In this document: positions 1-7,509 of the stretch, piece by piece | Layout: every line of letters begins with the position of its first letter | Numbering within the stretch: position 1 is the stretch's first letter | Assembly (NCBI GenBank): GCA_026418755.1 | Contig: JAOAAR010000002.1 | Location: 1-21,105, forward strand | Length of the DNA stretch: 21,105 nt | Reading direction: 5' to 3' | Origin: Planctomycetota bacterium | Lineage (GTDB): Bacteria; Planctomycetota; SKW154 | The notes under the pieces: model-generated | The model's input: the letters and a program-made list of their open reading frames with translations, nothing else | What the model was told of the DNA's origin: nothing | The model's database searches: none | Made by a program: the position numbers and the translations under genes

Positions 1-246
1 GTCATAGCATACAAGGCTGGTGGCGTGCTCGAAACAATCGTTGATGGAGTAACAGGAATATTCTTTAAAGAGCAGTCAGTCAGTGCATTGTGCACTGCTG
101 TTGAACAGTTGGAGAAAGATGTCGGAAATTTCGACCCCGACGCTATAAGAGAACACGCTCTCAAGTGGGATACATCAATCTTCAAGGAGAGATTCCGCAA
201 GTTCGTTGAAGAGAAGTGGAAAGAGTGGAAGAGCAAAAATGCATAA
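1..246 (+). CDS. Glycosyltransferase family 4 protein, C-terminal fragment (5' end outside window)
   Basis: The frame is open from the first base and stops with TAA at 244-246, leaving the last 81 residues of a longer protein. The fragment begins VIAYKAGG and continues with E-T-I-V-D-G-V-T-G. This is the classic GT-B/GT4 C-terminal nucleotide-sugar binding region (P-V-I-A...GG..E.V.DG.TG), in which the Glu contacts the donor sugar nucleotide. A closing amphipathic helix follows, rich in Lys, Glu and Trp. Enzymes of this family transfer a sugar from an activated donor during lipopolysaccharide or exopolysaccharide synthesis on the cytoplasmic face. The downstream GT-C gene starts inside its last codons, so the two are translationally coupled. 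Acceptor and sugar cannot be inferred. Confidence 0.85.
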   Translation, partial: VIAYKAGGVLETIVDGVTGIFFKEQSVSALCTAVEQLEKDVGNFDPDAIREHALKWDTSIFKERFRKFVEEKWKEWKSKNA

Positions 247-1792
247 CAACAAAAGCAGTATTGTGCTTGTTATACTAGCAATTGCAGGAGTAGTGCGAGG
301 TTACTCCGCTTTAAATTCCCAGAACATCGCTATAGACGGGCTCGTTTATATAAGACAGGCGCAAATGCTCGCCGCCGGCAACTTTGAAAGCGCACTCTCT
401 ATTCCCTTTCCGCCAGGCTATTCCGCACTCGTTGCCGCTGTCGGTACATTTCTCGGTCTGAACACAACCCCCCAAGGATGGGAGTTTGCTGGAGTACTGG
501 CATCTTTTATCTGCGGACTTTTTCTCATTCTTGTTCTGTATCTTTTGACCTTTGAAGTGGCAAGAGGGGTAGAAGAAAAAAAACTTGCCGCTATTGCTGC
601 TGCTTCCATCTGCGCAATTCACCCGCAAATGGTGCGTTACACAACCCAGGTCCGCAGCGAGGGAATGTATTACCTCTTCTTCGCGCTTTCCATTTTTTTT
701 GTAATACGCACACTGAAAACAGGAAAATTGAGATACGCGCTGCTTACAAGCGTTTCTTCCGCTGTTGCTTATCTTGTGCGTCCCGAAGGAATACTGGTGG
801 TAGGAATCCTTGTTACAGCGGTGCTCATCTGGCGCGGTTTTTCCATAAAGAGACGGATTCTATTAGTGGTAACTTCTCTCTCTTCTTTCTTCATCCTTTC
901 TGTTCCGTACCTTCTTTCCATATACGGCGTAGGTGGAGTGCACCATCCCCCCAGTACCTTAAAACTTACTCTGAAAAGGCATCCTGTAAAGATATTTGAA
1001 TCTCAAGTGAGCCAAGAGGACTATGTTTTTGAAGATGGTGTAATTGAGGAGAAGAGGTATGTGGAAAAGGAGAAACTCATCGCATATATAGGAGGCTTTT
1101 TAAGAAGAGCGGCGGAGGCGTTACTCCTTCTTCCCCGCGTGCTCCACCCCATAGCGTTGCTTCTACTTCTGATGTGGGTCTTCTTGCGAAATAAAGAGAG
1201 AGAAGAGTGGTTGATGGTCACAGTAGCGCTGCTTTACTTTCTTCTGATGTGCAGTTTTGAAGTAGGACATAGACACTTGACTCAGATACTCATCCCGTTT
1301 CTTCCTCTTTCTGGAATTGGTGTAATTAGAGGGCTGCACTATACAAGCAGGCCTCGGCTTTTATCAAGTAAAACTTTCAGGGTGGTTTTTGCAATAATTA
1401 CAGTCCTTATGTTTCTTGCCCCTTCGCTTAAACCACGCCACATAGAGCAGGCAGCGGAGAAGAGAGCAGGTATTTGGCTCAGGCGTTATGGGACACCTCA
1501 TCCGAGACTTTTATGCAGAATAAAGAGGGTCGTGTATTATGCCGAAGGTGAGCATATCGGAGACGCGCAGTATTCGACAAAAGGTGCACTGTCCCTTGAC
1601 AAGGATTCCATAAAGAAGGCTATCGAGTCAAGACTCTGCGACTATGTGGTAGTGGATGTTGCGCCGCTAAGCGATGAAGAGAGAAAAGAACTCAACAATA
1701 CGGACTCCCTCCTCTTTGTTGGAGACTTCAAGAATCCACCGCTCTCTCTGGATACTCAGGAGGTAAAAGTTTACAGAGTTATGGAGAGATGA
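239..1792 (+). CDS. GT-C superfamily membrane glycosyltransferase (ArnT/GT39/GT83-like)
   Basis: About 517 residues with a polytopic hydrophobic N-terminal three quarters and a soluble C-terminal domain of roughly 120 residues. An acidic residue sits in the first loop after TM1 (A-I-D-G-L-V-Y-I-R), followed by A-Q-M-L-A-A-G-N-F and a P-F-P-P-G-Y-S segment. This layout is typical of lipid-phosphate-sugar dependent GT-C enzymes, where the loop Asp is catalytic. They use a polyprenyl-phosphate sugar and act on the periplasmic side. I prefer ATG 239 over 206 because it overlaps the preceding stop as ATGCATAA and places TM1 at the N-terminus. The gene belongs with the upstream GT4 in a surface-glycan locus. 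Substrate is unknown. It ends 22 bp from the convergent Wzz-like gene. Confidence 0.75.
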   Translation: MHNNKSSIVLVILAIAGVVRGYSALNSQNIAIDGLVYIRQAQMLAAGNFESALSIPFPPGYSALVAAVGTFLGLNTTPQGWEFAGVLASFICGLFLILVLYLLTFEVARGVEEKKLAAIAAASICAIHPQMVRYTTQVRSEGMYYLFFALSIFFVIRTLKTGKLRYALLTSVSSAVAYLVRPEGILVVGILVTAVLIWRGFSIKRRILLVVTSLSSFFILSVPYLLSIYGVGGVHHPPSTLKLTLKRHPVKIFESQVSQEDYVFEDGVIEEKRYVEKEKLIAYIGGFLRRAAEALLLLPRVLHPIALLLLLMWVFLRNKEREEWLMVTVALLYFLLMCSFEVGHRHLTQILIPFLPLSGIGVIRGLHYTSRPRLLSSKTFRVVFAIITVLMFLAPSLKPRHIEQAAEKRAGIWLRRYGTPHPRLLCRIKRVVYYAEGEHIGDAQYSTKGALSLDKDSIKKAIESRLCDYVVVDVAPLSDEERKELNNTDSLLFVGDFKNPPLSLDTQEVKVYRVMER

Positions 1793-1814
1793 GTAACAAC
1801 CAGCCGATAGAAGG

Positions 1815-3551
1815 TCAGTGTAGAAGTCTCGACGCTTCACGCAAAGTAACCAAAATAACAGCGATAAGGAACGCCATTACAGCAGCGATTCCGCTTATAA
1901 GAGGCTTGTCCGGAAAGACAGGCTCTTGCGGGGTCAGAGCAGTAGCAGCGATGCGCACATCCTCGGGCAATTGGGTCTTCGTGAGAGATGCTTGCTCCAG
2001 TTTCTCTTTGAAAATATTGTAATTACTCTGTGCGGACTCCACACTCCTTCTCAACCTGTTATACTCTTTTTGCGCTTCTGCCAGGGCGGCTGCCGACCGT
2101 TCCCACTCTTTCTCCAAACGCTTTATCTCTTCCTCACAGAGCCTCTTCCTATCGCGTATTTGCTCTAATTCTACTCTTACCCTCTTCTCTTCCGACCTCC
2201 GAGCAAGATACTGCTTGAACATCTCCTCATACGCCATCCGCGCACTTAGGAGCAGATTCTCAAGGACCTGCTTCTGTTCCATTGCATTCAGCATTGCAGA
2301 CTGCAGTTCCGAGTGCAACTTCTCCAATCTCTGTTTCTCTTGTAAAAGGGTTTCTTTTTCAGAGCGATACGCCACCAGAGCGAGCATAACCGTGAAAGAT
2401 GTCTCCGAGAGCCGCTGATACAATGGATTGAACAATTCGTGAGAGAGGCTCAGTTTTGAAACATCCGTTGCTTTTTCCCGAAGCAATGCTTCCCAGAAAG
2501 CGGATTCGACAGGACTGCTTGTTATCCTCAACTTCTGCGGCTCTTCTTTCAATCTCTCAGTGCAGAAGAGATACTCCTTCTCTTTCGCAGGGATTAGAGA
2601 CTCTAACTGGTTAAGCCTCGCATTTATCTCGGATATACGGTTGTTTAACCTTCTCTCTTCCTCCACCATTCTCGAGATGTTATTTTCGGAGGTAAAATTT
2701 TTATATGCGTCTGCCTCTCTCTCGTAACGCCTTTTCACATTCAATATGCTGGTCGAAATCTCTTTCGCAAACCCCTCAGATGCCGCCGGTTTCGCCTCAA
2801 ACCCTCTTTCTCCAACCCACCTTCCATCGCTCTCCTGTGCCTCTACTTGCAACCTGATAAGAGCCAATTCGCTCTCTTTGTCAGTCTCGTCATAGACCCA
2901 CTTTTGCATCTCTTTCTTCTTCTCTATCAAAAGAGTCTCAAGATTTTTCTTCACATTCTCCAATAGAAAAACTGATTCTCTCTTTTCAAACTCCCGGAGT
3001 TCTTCCTCAGCAGTCTCAAGCCTCTTCTGAGATGCAATGAACTCTTCAACGAAAGTCTTTTCCATAAGCGCAGCCTGAGAAATTGTAAGAGTCTCCGCTT
3101 TCTCCTTGAATTTTGTAAGCCAGGTGTTCACAAAATCGGTGATAAAGTGAGGGTCTTTGTGGCGCCCGGCAACAATAAGAGTCGGCACTCCTTCTTTCTC
3201 CTCTCCCCCTGTCTCAACCCTTATGTCATCCTTCAAGTCTTCAAGTAAAACTTCTCTCCTTTGAGGATGCCTTGTAAGAGTATCTTTAAGAGTCTCCCCT
3301 AACAAACTGTCACTTTTCGCAAGATGCCGATAGGTAGAAAGTGGCAGCAGCGAAGGACGAATTTCCGACTGAAACTGCGGCGGTGCAACAACAACCATCC
3401 CGCTTGCCTCATACTTAGCAGGAATCAAAAAACAGACTATATACGCACACACCCAGGCAACTACAACTGCTCCTAATATCAGATACCAGCGTCGAACCAC
3501 CCTCATTATCAGGTCGATAAGATACACCTCTTCCTTCTTCTCTTCTACCAT
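1815..3551 (-). CDS. Wzz-family polysaccharide chain-length determinant / co-polymerase-like protein
   Basis: About 579 residues from ATG 3551. That ATG is preceded by GAGGGG at a usable distance; an in-frame GTG at 3605 lacks a convincing ribosome site. Order of parts: a short cytoplasmic N-terminus (V-Y-L-I-D-L-I-M-R-V-V-R-R), TM1 at about residues 24-43, a Wzz-type domain (Y-E-A-S-G-M-V-V-V-A-P-P), a very long Lys/Glu-rich coiled coil filling most of the periplasmic part, the proline motif P-Q-E-P-V-F-P-D-K-P just before TM2, and a short tail. These are hallmarks of the PCP family, which sets polymer length or couples synthesis to export. No Walker motifs follow TM2, so the BY-kinase domain common in PCP-2 proteins is absent. 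Its role is presumably in the surface glycan made by the convergent glycosyltransferases. Confidence 0.85.
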   Translation of the reverse strand: MVEEKKEEVYLIDLIMRVVRRWYLILGAVVVAWVCAYIVCFLIPAKYEASGMVVVAPPQFQSEIRPSLLPLSTYRHLAKSDSLLGETLKDTLTRHPQRREVLLEDLKDDIRVETGGEEKEGVPTLIVAGRHKDPHFITDFVNTWLTKFKEKAETLTISQAALMEKTFVEEFIASQKRLETAEEELREFEKRESVFLLENVKKNLETLLIEKKKEMQKWVYDETDKESELALIRLQVEAQESDGRWVGERGFEAKPAASEGFAKEISTSILNVKRRYEREADAYKNFTSENNISRMVEEERRLNNRISEINARLNQLESLIPAKEKEYLFCTERLKEEPQKLRITSSPVESAFWEALLREKATDVSKLSLSHELFNPLYQRLSETSFTVMLALVAYRSEKETLLQEKQRLEKLHSELQSAMLNAMEQKQVLENLLLSARMAYEEMFKQYLARRSEEKRVRVELEQIRDRKRLCEEEIKRLEKEWERSAAALAEAQKEYNRLRRSVESAQSNYNIFKEKLEQASLTKTQLPEDVRIAATALTPQEPVFPDKPLISGIAAVMAFLIAVILVTLREASRLLH

Positions 3552-3627
3552 TTCCGCTTTACCCCTCAAACTGTCCTTTGAAGAACTTATTTTAAGTTTG
3601 CACACTCTTACAACAAAAGCAAGAAAA

Positions 3628-3711
3628 ATGAAAGCGGAAACAAAACCCTACCTCGGAGCCACTATACGCATTTTGAGCAAGAAGGCTTTCAGAAATGGAA
3701 GGAAAAACTGA
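3628..3711 (+). CDS. Possible very short ORF (27 aa), doubtful
   Basis: ATG 3628 to TGA 3711 encodes a basic 27-residue peptide beginning MKAETKPYLG. It lies in the space between the minus-strand Wzz-like gene and the plus-strand gene at 3810, and overlaps the next small frame. There is no good Shine-Dalgarno motif. It may be chance or leader sequence. Reported only because this stretch contains no other established gene. Confidence 0.15.
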   Translation: MKAETKPYLGATIRILSKKAFRNGRKN

Positions 3712-3817
3712 AGACCTTGAGCCTGAGAGGAATTTTCTCGTTTGTCGTGATGAGGATGCGTATCATATGAGGAAGGAGATTGTTATGACTCGGTTTAAGG
3801 TCAGTAGTAATGAGTAA
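3695..3817 (+). CDS. Possible small charged protein (40 aa) coupled to the following membrane-protein gene
   Basis: ATG 3695 opens a 40-residue frame (MEGKTEDLEP...; ending KVSSNE) that stops with TAA at 3815-3817. The stop overlaps the next start as ATGAGTAA, the same 8-bp coupling geometry seen between the two glycosyltransferase genes at 239-246. That arrangement supports real translation. Against it, there is no strong ribosome site and no recognisable domain. It could be a regulatory upstream ORF or a small protein acting with the downstream membrane protein. Confidence 0.35.
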   Translation: MEGKTEDLEPERNFLVCRDEDAYHMRKEIVMTRFKVSSNE

Positions 3818-4169
3818 GCGAGGCTTCACGGATTTACCATCGATAGTGAATCTTGTATGCGGAGTCGCTATTACAGCGATGATTATAGTTGCATCTGTTC
3901 ATCCAGATACGGGTGCAGCGGGAATAGTCATAGCACTTCTGGGGACGATTGCCTTGCTCATCATATTGCGTTCTGAATTTTCAAGAGAAGAGAAGGGGAT
4001 GAACGAGTTCAGAAAGAGAACAATGAAGTCAAGCAAGAAGCGCTTGAAATCTCAGCAAGAAAAGTTACTCAAAGAGGAGGAAGAACTGAGGATGAAGATA
4101 GAGGAAGAGAAGAAAAGAATAGAAAGGATGTGGGGAAAGAGACTGGGAGAAAGCGCAAAAGATGAGTAA
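3810..4169 (+). CDS. Small membrane protein with C-terminal coiled coil, function unknown
   Basis: 119 residues. Two closely spaced hydrophobic segments (about residues 11-29 and 34-53, separated by a short H-P-D-T-G turn) form a hairpin in the membrane. A strongly charged helix of about 55 residues, dominated by K, E and R with heptad spacing, follows and should be a cytoplasmic coiled coil. No family is recognised. The start overlaps the preceding 40-codon frame. The gene ends three bases before the 4173-4238 hairpin, which could terminate its transcript. It is divergent from the Wzz-like gene and convergent with cstA, so it is likely transcribed alone or with the small upstream frame. Confidence 0.7.
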   Translation: MSKRGFTDLPSIVNLVCGVAITAMIIVASVHPDTGAAGIVIALLGTIALLIILRSEFSREEKGMNEFRKRTMKSSKKRLKSQQEKLLKEEEELRMKIEEEKKRIERMWGKRLGESAKDE

Positions 4170-4172
4170 AAA

Positions 4173-4238
4173 GAAGCCGAGTGCCCAACTTATAAATACG
4201 GTCTCCGCAGGACCAACTTATTCGGGCCACCCGGCTTC
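4173..4238 (-). terminator. Large structured hairpin between convergent genes; terminator for cstA and/or small structured RNA
   Basis: Outer stem GAAGCCG (4173-4179) pairs with CGGCTTC (4232-4238). After an A-C mismatch, GTGCCC (4181-4186) pairs with GGG-C-CAC (4224-4230, one bulged C). An inner hairpin GGTC/GACC (4200-4203 with 4211-4214) carries a 7-nt loop. On the minus strand the structure is followed immediately by five T residues, so it reads as an intrinsic terminator for cstA, whose stop lies 64 bp upstream. On the plus strand the tail is only ACTTTAATT. The internal loop is unusual: its two sides share the exact 9-mer CCAACTTAT (4185-4193 and 4213-4221), which a plain terminator does not need. 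Confidence 0.65.
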
Positions 4239-4302
4239 ACTTTAATTCTAATACATTCTTGTTGAATGTCAAGAAAAAATCAAACGGTAACAGAAAATGA
4301 GA

Positions 4303-6012
4303 TTAGGGAACGGAATCTTGAGAGAACGGTTTTTTGTGTCTGTTTTGATACAGTTTTCTCATGCAGTGGATAGTCTCAAAAAGCACTAATACTGCCAATA
4401 TGATGAGTAAGATAGCGGTCACGCCGAGAAGAAGTTGCTTTTTCTCTCCGAGGAGGTATTCGTTGACCTTATACACCAATGCGGCGATAGTGGTCAGCGT
4501 GATAAAAATACCGGGGACAAGAGAGAATTTGGTCGGCTTTTTTGCGTAGGAGAGATAGGCTGTAACGACGAGGAGAGCGAGAGCGGCAATCAGTTGGTTT
4601 GCTGCGCCGAATATGGGCCACATCGCCTGCCAAGTGTTGGTTAGAGTAAGAATGAAAGCAGGAATCACCACGATGAAGGATGTAAGCGTCCTGTTCTTAA
4701 GAAGAGATATTGTTTCCCCGGCTGACTCCTGGATAATGTATCTACCGAGCCTAACGGCTGTGTCAAGAGTAGTCAGGACAAAAGCGTTCAACATTAACAT
4801 AGCGAAAACAGACGCAATGGCAAAGGGGATGAAACTGAAGGCTTGGCTAACAACTCTGCCATAGGCTGTTCCGAATGTAAAAATCCAACCTTTTTCTTTG
4901 AGGAGGGTAGGGAGGTTGTAAGAGTTGGCTTCAGTGTCTGGCACAGAACTCCAGTATAAGCCTGCGGAGACGAGAAGTGCGGAGAGAAGGGCGACGATAC
5001 CTTCAGCGAGCATGGCACCATAGCCGACGGTTTTTTGGTACTTTTCGTTGGGAAGTTGTTTTGCGGTTGTTCCCCCGGAAACGAGGGAATGGAAGCCTGA
5101 AATTGCACCGCAGGCGACGAGGACAAAAAGCATAGGCCATAATGGTCCCTGTGAGGGGGAGGAGAAAGAGATAAATGCCGGGGCACTCATGGGGGGATGT
5201 GCAAAGACGAGAGAAACGAGTCCTAGCCCAACGCCGAGGAAAAGAATCACGGTACTTATATAGTCTCTGGGCTGGTCCAGATAGCCAACAGGTAGAATAG
5301 ATGCCGACAATCCGTAAATAAAGAAGATGAGTGTCCAGAAGAAGGCTGCTCCCAGTCCAAGAAAGTTTTTGGGAACTTCTAACGGGAATTTGACACCAAG
5401 GTAGATGAGGAGACACATAAGAAGCGTAGCGATGATGGAGATGGGAAGCAATCTCATTCTGAGTTTATAGACGCAGAGGCCCAGAAAGAGTGCAAGAGGT
5501 ATTATGCCGAAGGTAGGGATAACAAGTTCAGGTTTTTCGACGATGGTCTGAGCACTGGTTACCGCAAATACTGCGATTATGAGGATGAGAGAGAGAAAAA
5601 GGAAGAGGGAGAGTATAAGTTTTGCCCGCTTACCCAATGTTGTTTGAGCGACTGTAGCGATAGAGACGCCTCCATTCTTCATTGAGACACAGAGGACTAA
5701 GTAGTCGTGGACTGCGCCGCAAAAAACGGCACCTAAAAGCACCCAGAGGAGAGTAGGTGCCCAACCGAATGCAGCGACTGCGACTAGGGGGCCCAGGATA
5801 GGGCCTGCGCCTGCGATGTTGGAGAAATGATGACCCCACAAGAGTGGGACTTTTGCAGGGATGTAATCGAGTCCATCGTATTTCTGGTAGGCAGGTGTCA
5901 GAGCGTTGGGGTCAGGCTTGACAATGCTTTTTTCTATTAGGCGTGCGTATATTCGGTAGCCGAAGAAGAAAAAGAGAATTCCGCCAAAGAGAAGCGCCAT
6001 TGTAAGAGCCAT
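4303..6012 (-). CDS. cstA: CstA-family carbon starvation protein / peptide or pyruvate transporter
   Basis: About 569 residues with some 14-16 hydrophobic segments. Family signatures are clear: a K-Y-D-G-L-D-Y-I-P segment, the L-L-W-G-H-H-F-S-N-I-A-G-A-G-P-I-L-G-P block after the first TM, A-V-H-D-Y, and S-G-F-H-S-L-V-S-G-G-T-T-A-K-Q. CstA/BtsT proteins are inner-membrane uptake systems induced by carbon limitation; peptides and pyruvate are the known substrates of enterobacterial members. At this length it is a short member compared with the roughly 700-residue E. coli protein. The start at 6012 is set by GGAGG seven bases upstream. The in-frame ATG at 6063 falls inside the promoter -35 box. 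It is divergent from the Roadblock gene. The exact substrate is inference only. Confidence 0.93.
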   Translation of the reverse strand: MALTMALLFGGILFFFFGYRIYARLIEKSIVKPDPNALTPAYQKYDGLDYIPAKVPLLWGHHFSNIAGAGPILGPLVAVAAFGWAPTLLWVLLGAVFCGAVHDYLVLCVSMKNGGVSIATVAQTTLGKRAKLILSLFLFLSLILIIAVFAVTSAQTIVEKPELVIPTFGIIPLALFLGLCVYKLRMRLLPISIIATLLMCLLIYLGVKFPLEVPKNFLGLGAAFFWTLIFFIYGLSASILPVGYLDQPRDYISTVILFLGVGLGLVSLVFAHPPMSAPAFISFSSPSQGPLWPMLFVLVACGAISGFHSLVSGGTTAKQLPNEKYQKTVGYGAMLAEGIVALLSALLVSAGLYWSSVPDTEANSYNLPTLLKEKGWIFTFGTAYGRVVSQAFSFIPFAIASVFAMLMLNAFVLTTLDTAVRLGRYIIQESAGETISLLKNRTLTSFIVVIPAFILTLTNTWQAMWPIFGAANQLIAALALLVVTAYLSYAKKPTKFSLVPGIFITLTTIAALVYKVNEYLLGEKKQLLLGVTAILLIILAVLVLFETIHCMRKLYQNRHKKPFSQDSVP

Positions 6013-6034
6013 TTTCTTTCCTCCACTCCTCTTA

Positions 6035-6063
6035 ATATTATTGGATGCCCGAGAAGCCTGCAA
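6035..6063 (-). promoter_or_regulatory. Sigma-70-type promoter of cstA
   Basis: Read on the minus strand, TTGCAG (6063-6058) and TAATAT (6040-6035) are separated by exactly 17 bp. The GGAGG ribosome site and ATG 6012 follow a leader of roughly 15-20 nt. The short leader leaves little room for attenuation, so control would be at initiation. Confidence 0.6.
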
Positions 6064-6102
6064 GAAAAAGAGACATATGGAACACAGAAGTTTAAATTTT
6101 TC

Positions 6103-6144
6103 TTGAAATTTTCTTTAATTTAAGGTTATATAGAGTTATATAAT
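6103..6144 (+). promoter_or_regulatory. AT-rich promoter region for the Roadblock/LC7 gene
   Basis: TTGAAA at 6103-6108 is followed after 17 bp by TTATAT (6126-6131). A perfect TATAAT lies at 6139-6144 with a weaker TTTAAT 19 bp upstream. Either pair could serve as promoter for the gene starting at 6171. The segment lies between divergently transcribed genes. Confidence 0.4.
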
Positions 6145-6170
6145 AGTAGAGTAAAGTGGGGGAAGTTTCT

Positions 6171-6692
6171 ATGGTGAAGGAGCGAGACAGTGAAGCGTTA
6201 CGCGAGAAGCGGCTCATCTTTTACAAGCAGGATATAGAGCGGATTAATCGGATTTTAGAGGAATTTCAGAAGTTAGCGGGAACGCGGAGTAATGTATTGA
6301 TTGACAAAGACGGGCATCTTATTACGAAGTTGGGTGCGACAGAGAGTTATGATTTGCCGACTGTAAGCGCGCTTGTTGCAGGCTCATTTGCAGCAACGAG
6401 AGAGATGGCACGCCTTTTAGGCGAGCAAGAGTTTTCGGTTCTGTTCCACCAAGGGAAGAGAGACAACATCCAGTTGACTCTTGTAGGCAATCGGACGATT
6501 CTTGCGACGATATTTGACAATCAAACGACTCTGGGGATGGTACGCCTGTACGCGAAGGAGGCTGCAGAGAAATTGACGAAGATATTCGCCGAGATAGAGT
6601 CTCGTAAGGAGGCGCCAATAGGAGCGGAGAGCCTGGGGACTGATTTCGGCGACAAGGTTAAAGGAGCCTTAGATGATTTCTTCGGCGAGTAA
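6171..6692 (+). CDS. Roadblock/LC7 domain protein (MglB-like)
   Basis: 173 residues from ATG 6171, which has GGGGGAAG just upstream; the in-frame GTG at 6156 lies before and overlaps that ribosome site. An N-terminal helix (residues about 12-32) leads to S-N-V-L-I-D-K-D-G-H-L-I-T, a typical first strand of the Roadblock fold. Then come a helix with A-L-V-A-G-S-F-A-A-T-R-E-M-A, two strands (F-S-V-L-F, I-Q-L-T-L-V) and L-A-T-I-F-D ... T-L-G-M-V-R. A charged tail ends DDFFGE. Such proteins dimerise and act as GTPase-activating partners of MglA-like small GTPases in polarity and motility. No GTPase gene is adjacent here, so the partner must be elsewhere. The start of a separate monocistronic unit is supported by the promoter at 6103-6144. 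Confidence 0.85.
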   Translation: MVKERDSEALREKRLIFYKQDIERINRILEEFQKLAGTRSNVLIDKDGHLITKLGATESYDLPTVSALVAGSFAATREMARLLGEQEFSVLFHQGKRDNIQLTLVGNRTILATIFDNQTTLGMVRLYAKEAAEKLTKIFAEIESRKEAPIGAESLGTDFGDKVKGALDDFFGE

Positions 6693-6736
6693 GCCGTTCC
6701 TCATATGTTTGTCAACCACCTATTAGGAGTTTTTGC

Positions 6737-7297
6737 ATGCGTAATTTGTTGTTGTCTCTTGTTGTTTCCTGTTTTGCGCTTTGCTCTTGTGCAACCCAAT
6801 CAACTTTCACGCTCCAGCAAGACGCTGTTGAGGTTGAGTTCGGTGGCAGTTACTTATACACCGAATATCCTGAAGAAGGGTACTACAGAAGGGCGCTGTC
6901 ATTCGACACGATAGTCACATGGTATCCGGCTTCGGTTGGACCGACATTCGAACTTTACAACAGTTGGGCGAAGACAAAATACAGACCTGTGGGGGCGACC
7001 CAGTATACATGGGTCGTTGCTCCTTTTGTAGGCGCAACGATATTTTTCTCGAATGCGGAGATAGTGCCTTACATCAGACCCTTGATAGGGATGGGTTATC
7101 AAAAAGTGAACACTAATGGCTCAACCGACAGCGACTCTTGCTTTGCGTTCGGATTGGGAGCAGGGCTTAAGTTCGGCGTGTCGCGAGATGTCACTTTCAA
7201 CACCGAGTTAGGATGGCGAAGATTTGAGTGGGACGAAGATTTTGGAGAAAAGCAAGACACATTCGGTTTGACTTTCGGATTCTCAATCTGGTTCTAA
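6737..7297 (+). CDS. Small outer-membrane beta-barrel protein
   Basis: 186 residues with AGGAG eight bases before the ATG. The N-terminus is an export signal (MRNLLLSLVVSCFALCSCATQ); L-C-S-C resembles a lipobox, so lipidation is possible although an ordinary signal-peptidase site is the alternative. The mature part consists of alternating aromatic/hydrophobic strands with Gly-rich turns (V-E-F-G-G-S-Y-L-Y, A-P-F-V-G-A-T-I-F, F-G-L-G-A-G-L-K-F-G-V, T-F-G-L-T-F-G-F-S-I-W-F). It ends in Phe, the recognition residue for the BAM machinery. Size fits an eight-stranded OmpA/OmpW-type barrel. It is the last host gene before the phage-derived module. Function beyond envelope structure is unknown. Confidence 0.75.
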   Translation: MRNLLLSLVVSCFALCSCATQSTFTLQQDAVEVEFGGSYLYTEYPEEGYYRRALSFDTIVTWYPASVGPTFELYNSWAKTKYRPVGATQYTWVVAPFVGATIFFSNAEIVPYIRPLIGMGYQKVNTNGSTDSDSCFAFGLGAGLKFGVSRDVTFNTELGWRRFEWDEDFGEKQDTFGLTFGFSIWF

Positions 7298-7509
7298 TAC
7301 ACAGAAGCATCTCTTGTAGTTTTGGTTCGCGCACTGGAAATGGGTCAGGAGGAGACATATCCCGTGTGGGATTTGCTCTTGTATAGCAGCCATTAAAATG
7401 GTTGAACATCACAAGAAGATTTTTGCTGTTTCAAGTGCAAGTCTTCCTGTTTTGGGAAGCGGACAGATAAGCGAAAACGGCTACCTATTTGACCTGCACT
7501 TCCACTCTA
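7298..7509. other. Gap between host barrel gene and phage module; candidate left boundary
   Basis: This 212-bp stretch has no convincing gene. A 41-codon plus-strand frame (7398-7523, starting MVEHHKKIF) lacks a ribosome site and overlaps the end of the minus-strand phage gene, so it is doubtful. The segment begins with TACACAGAAG (7298-7307), which recurs inverted at 8251-8260. No tRNA, duplicated host gene end or clear attachment core is visible. Confidence 0.4.

Noticed and set aside
4173..4238. tRNA or tRNA-like gene at the intergenic hairpin
   Set aside because: No T-arm consensus, no anticodon arm and only one inner hairpin; the shape is a single interrupted stem.
4794..5416. Minus-strand frames overlapping cstA in other phases
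   Set aside because: They lie in alternative phases of the clear CstA gene and have no family features.
6013..6063. Longer N-terminus of CstA from ATG 6063
   Set aside because: That ATG lies within the -35 box, while ATG 6012 has GGAGG at ideal spacing and starts the usual hydrophobic N-terminus.
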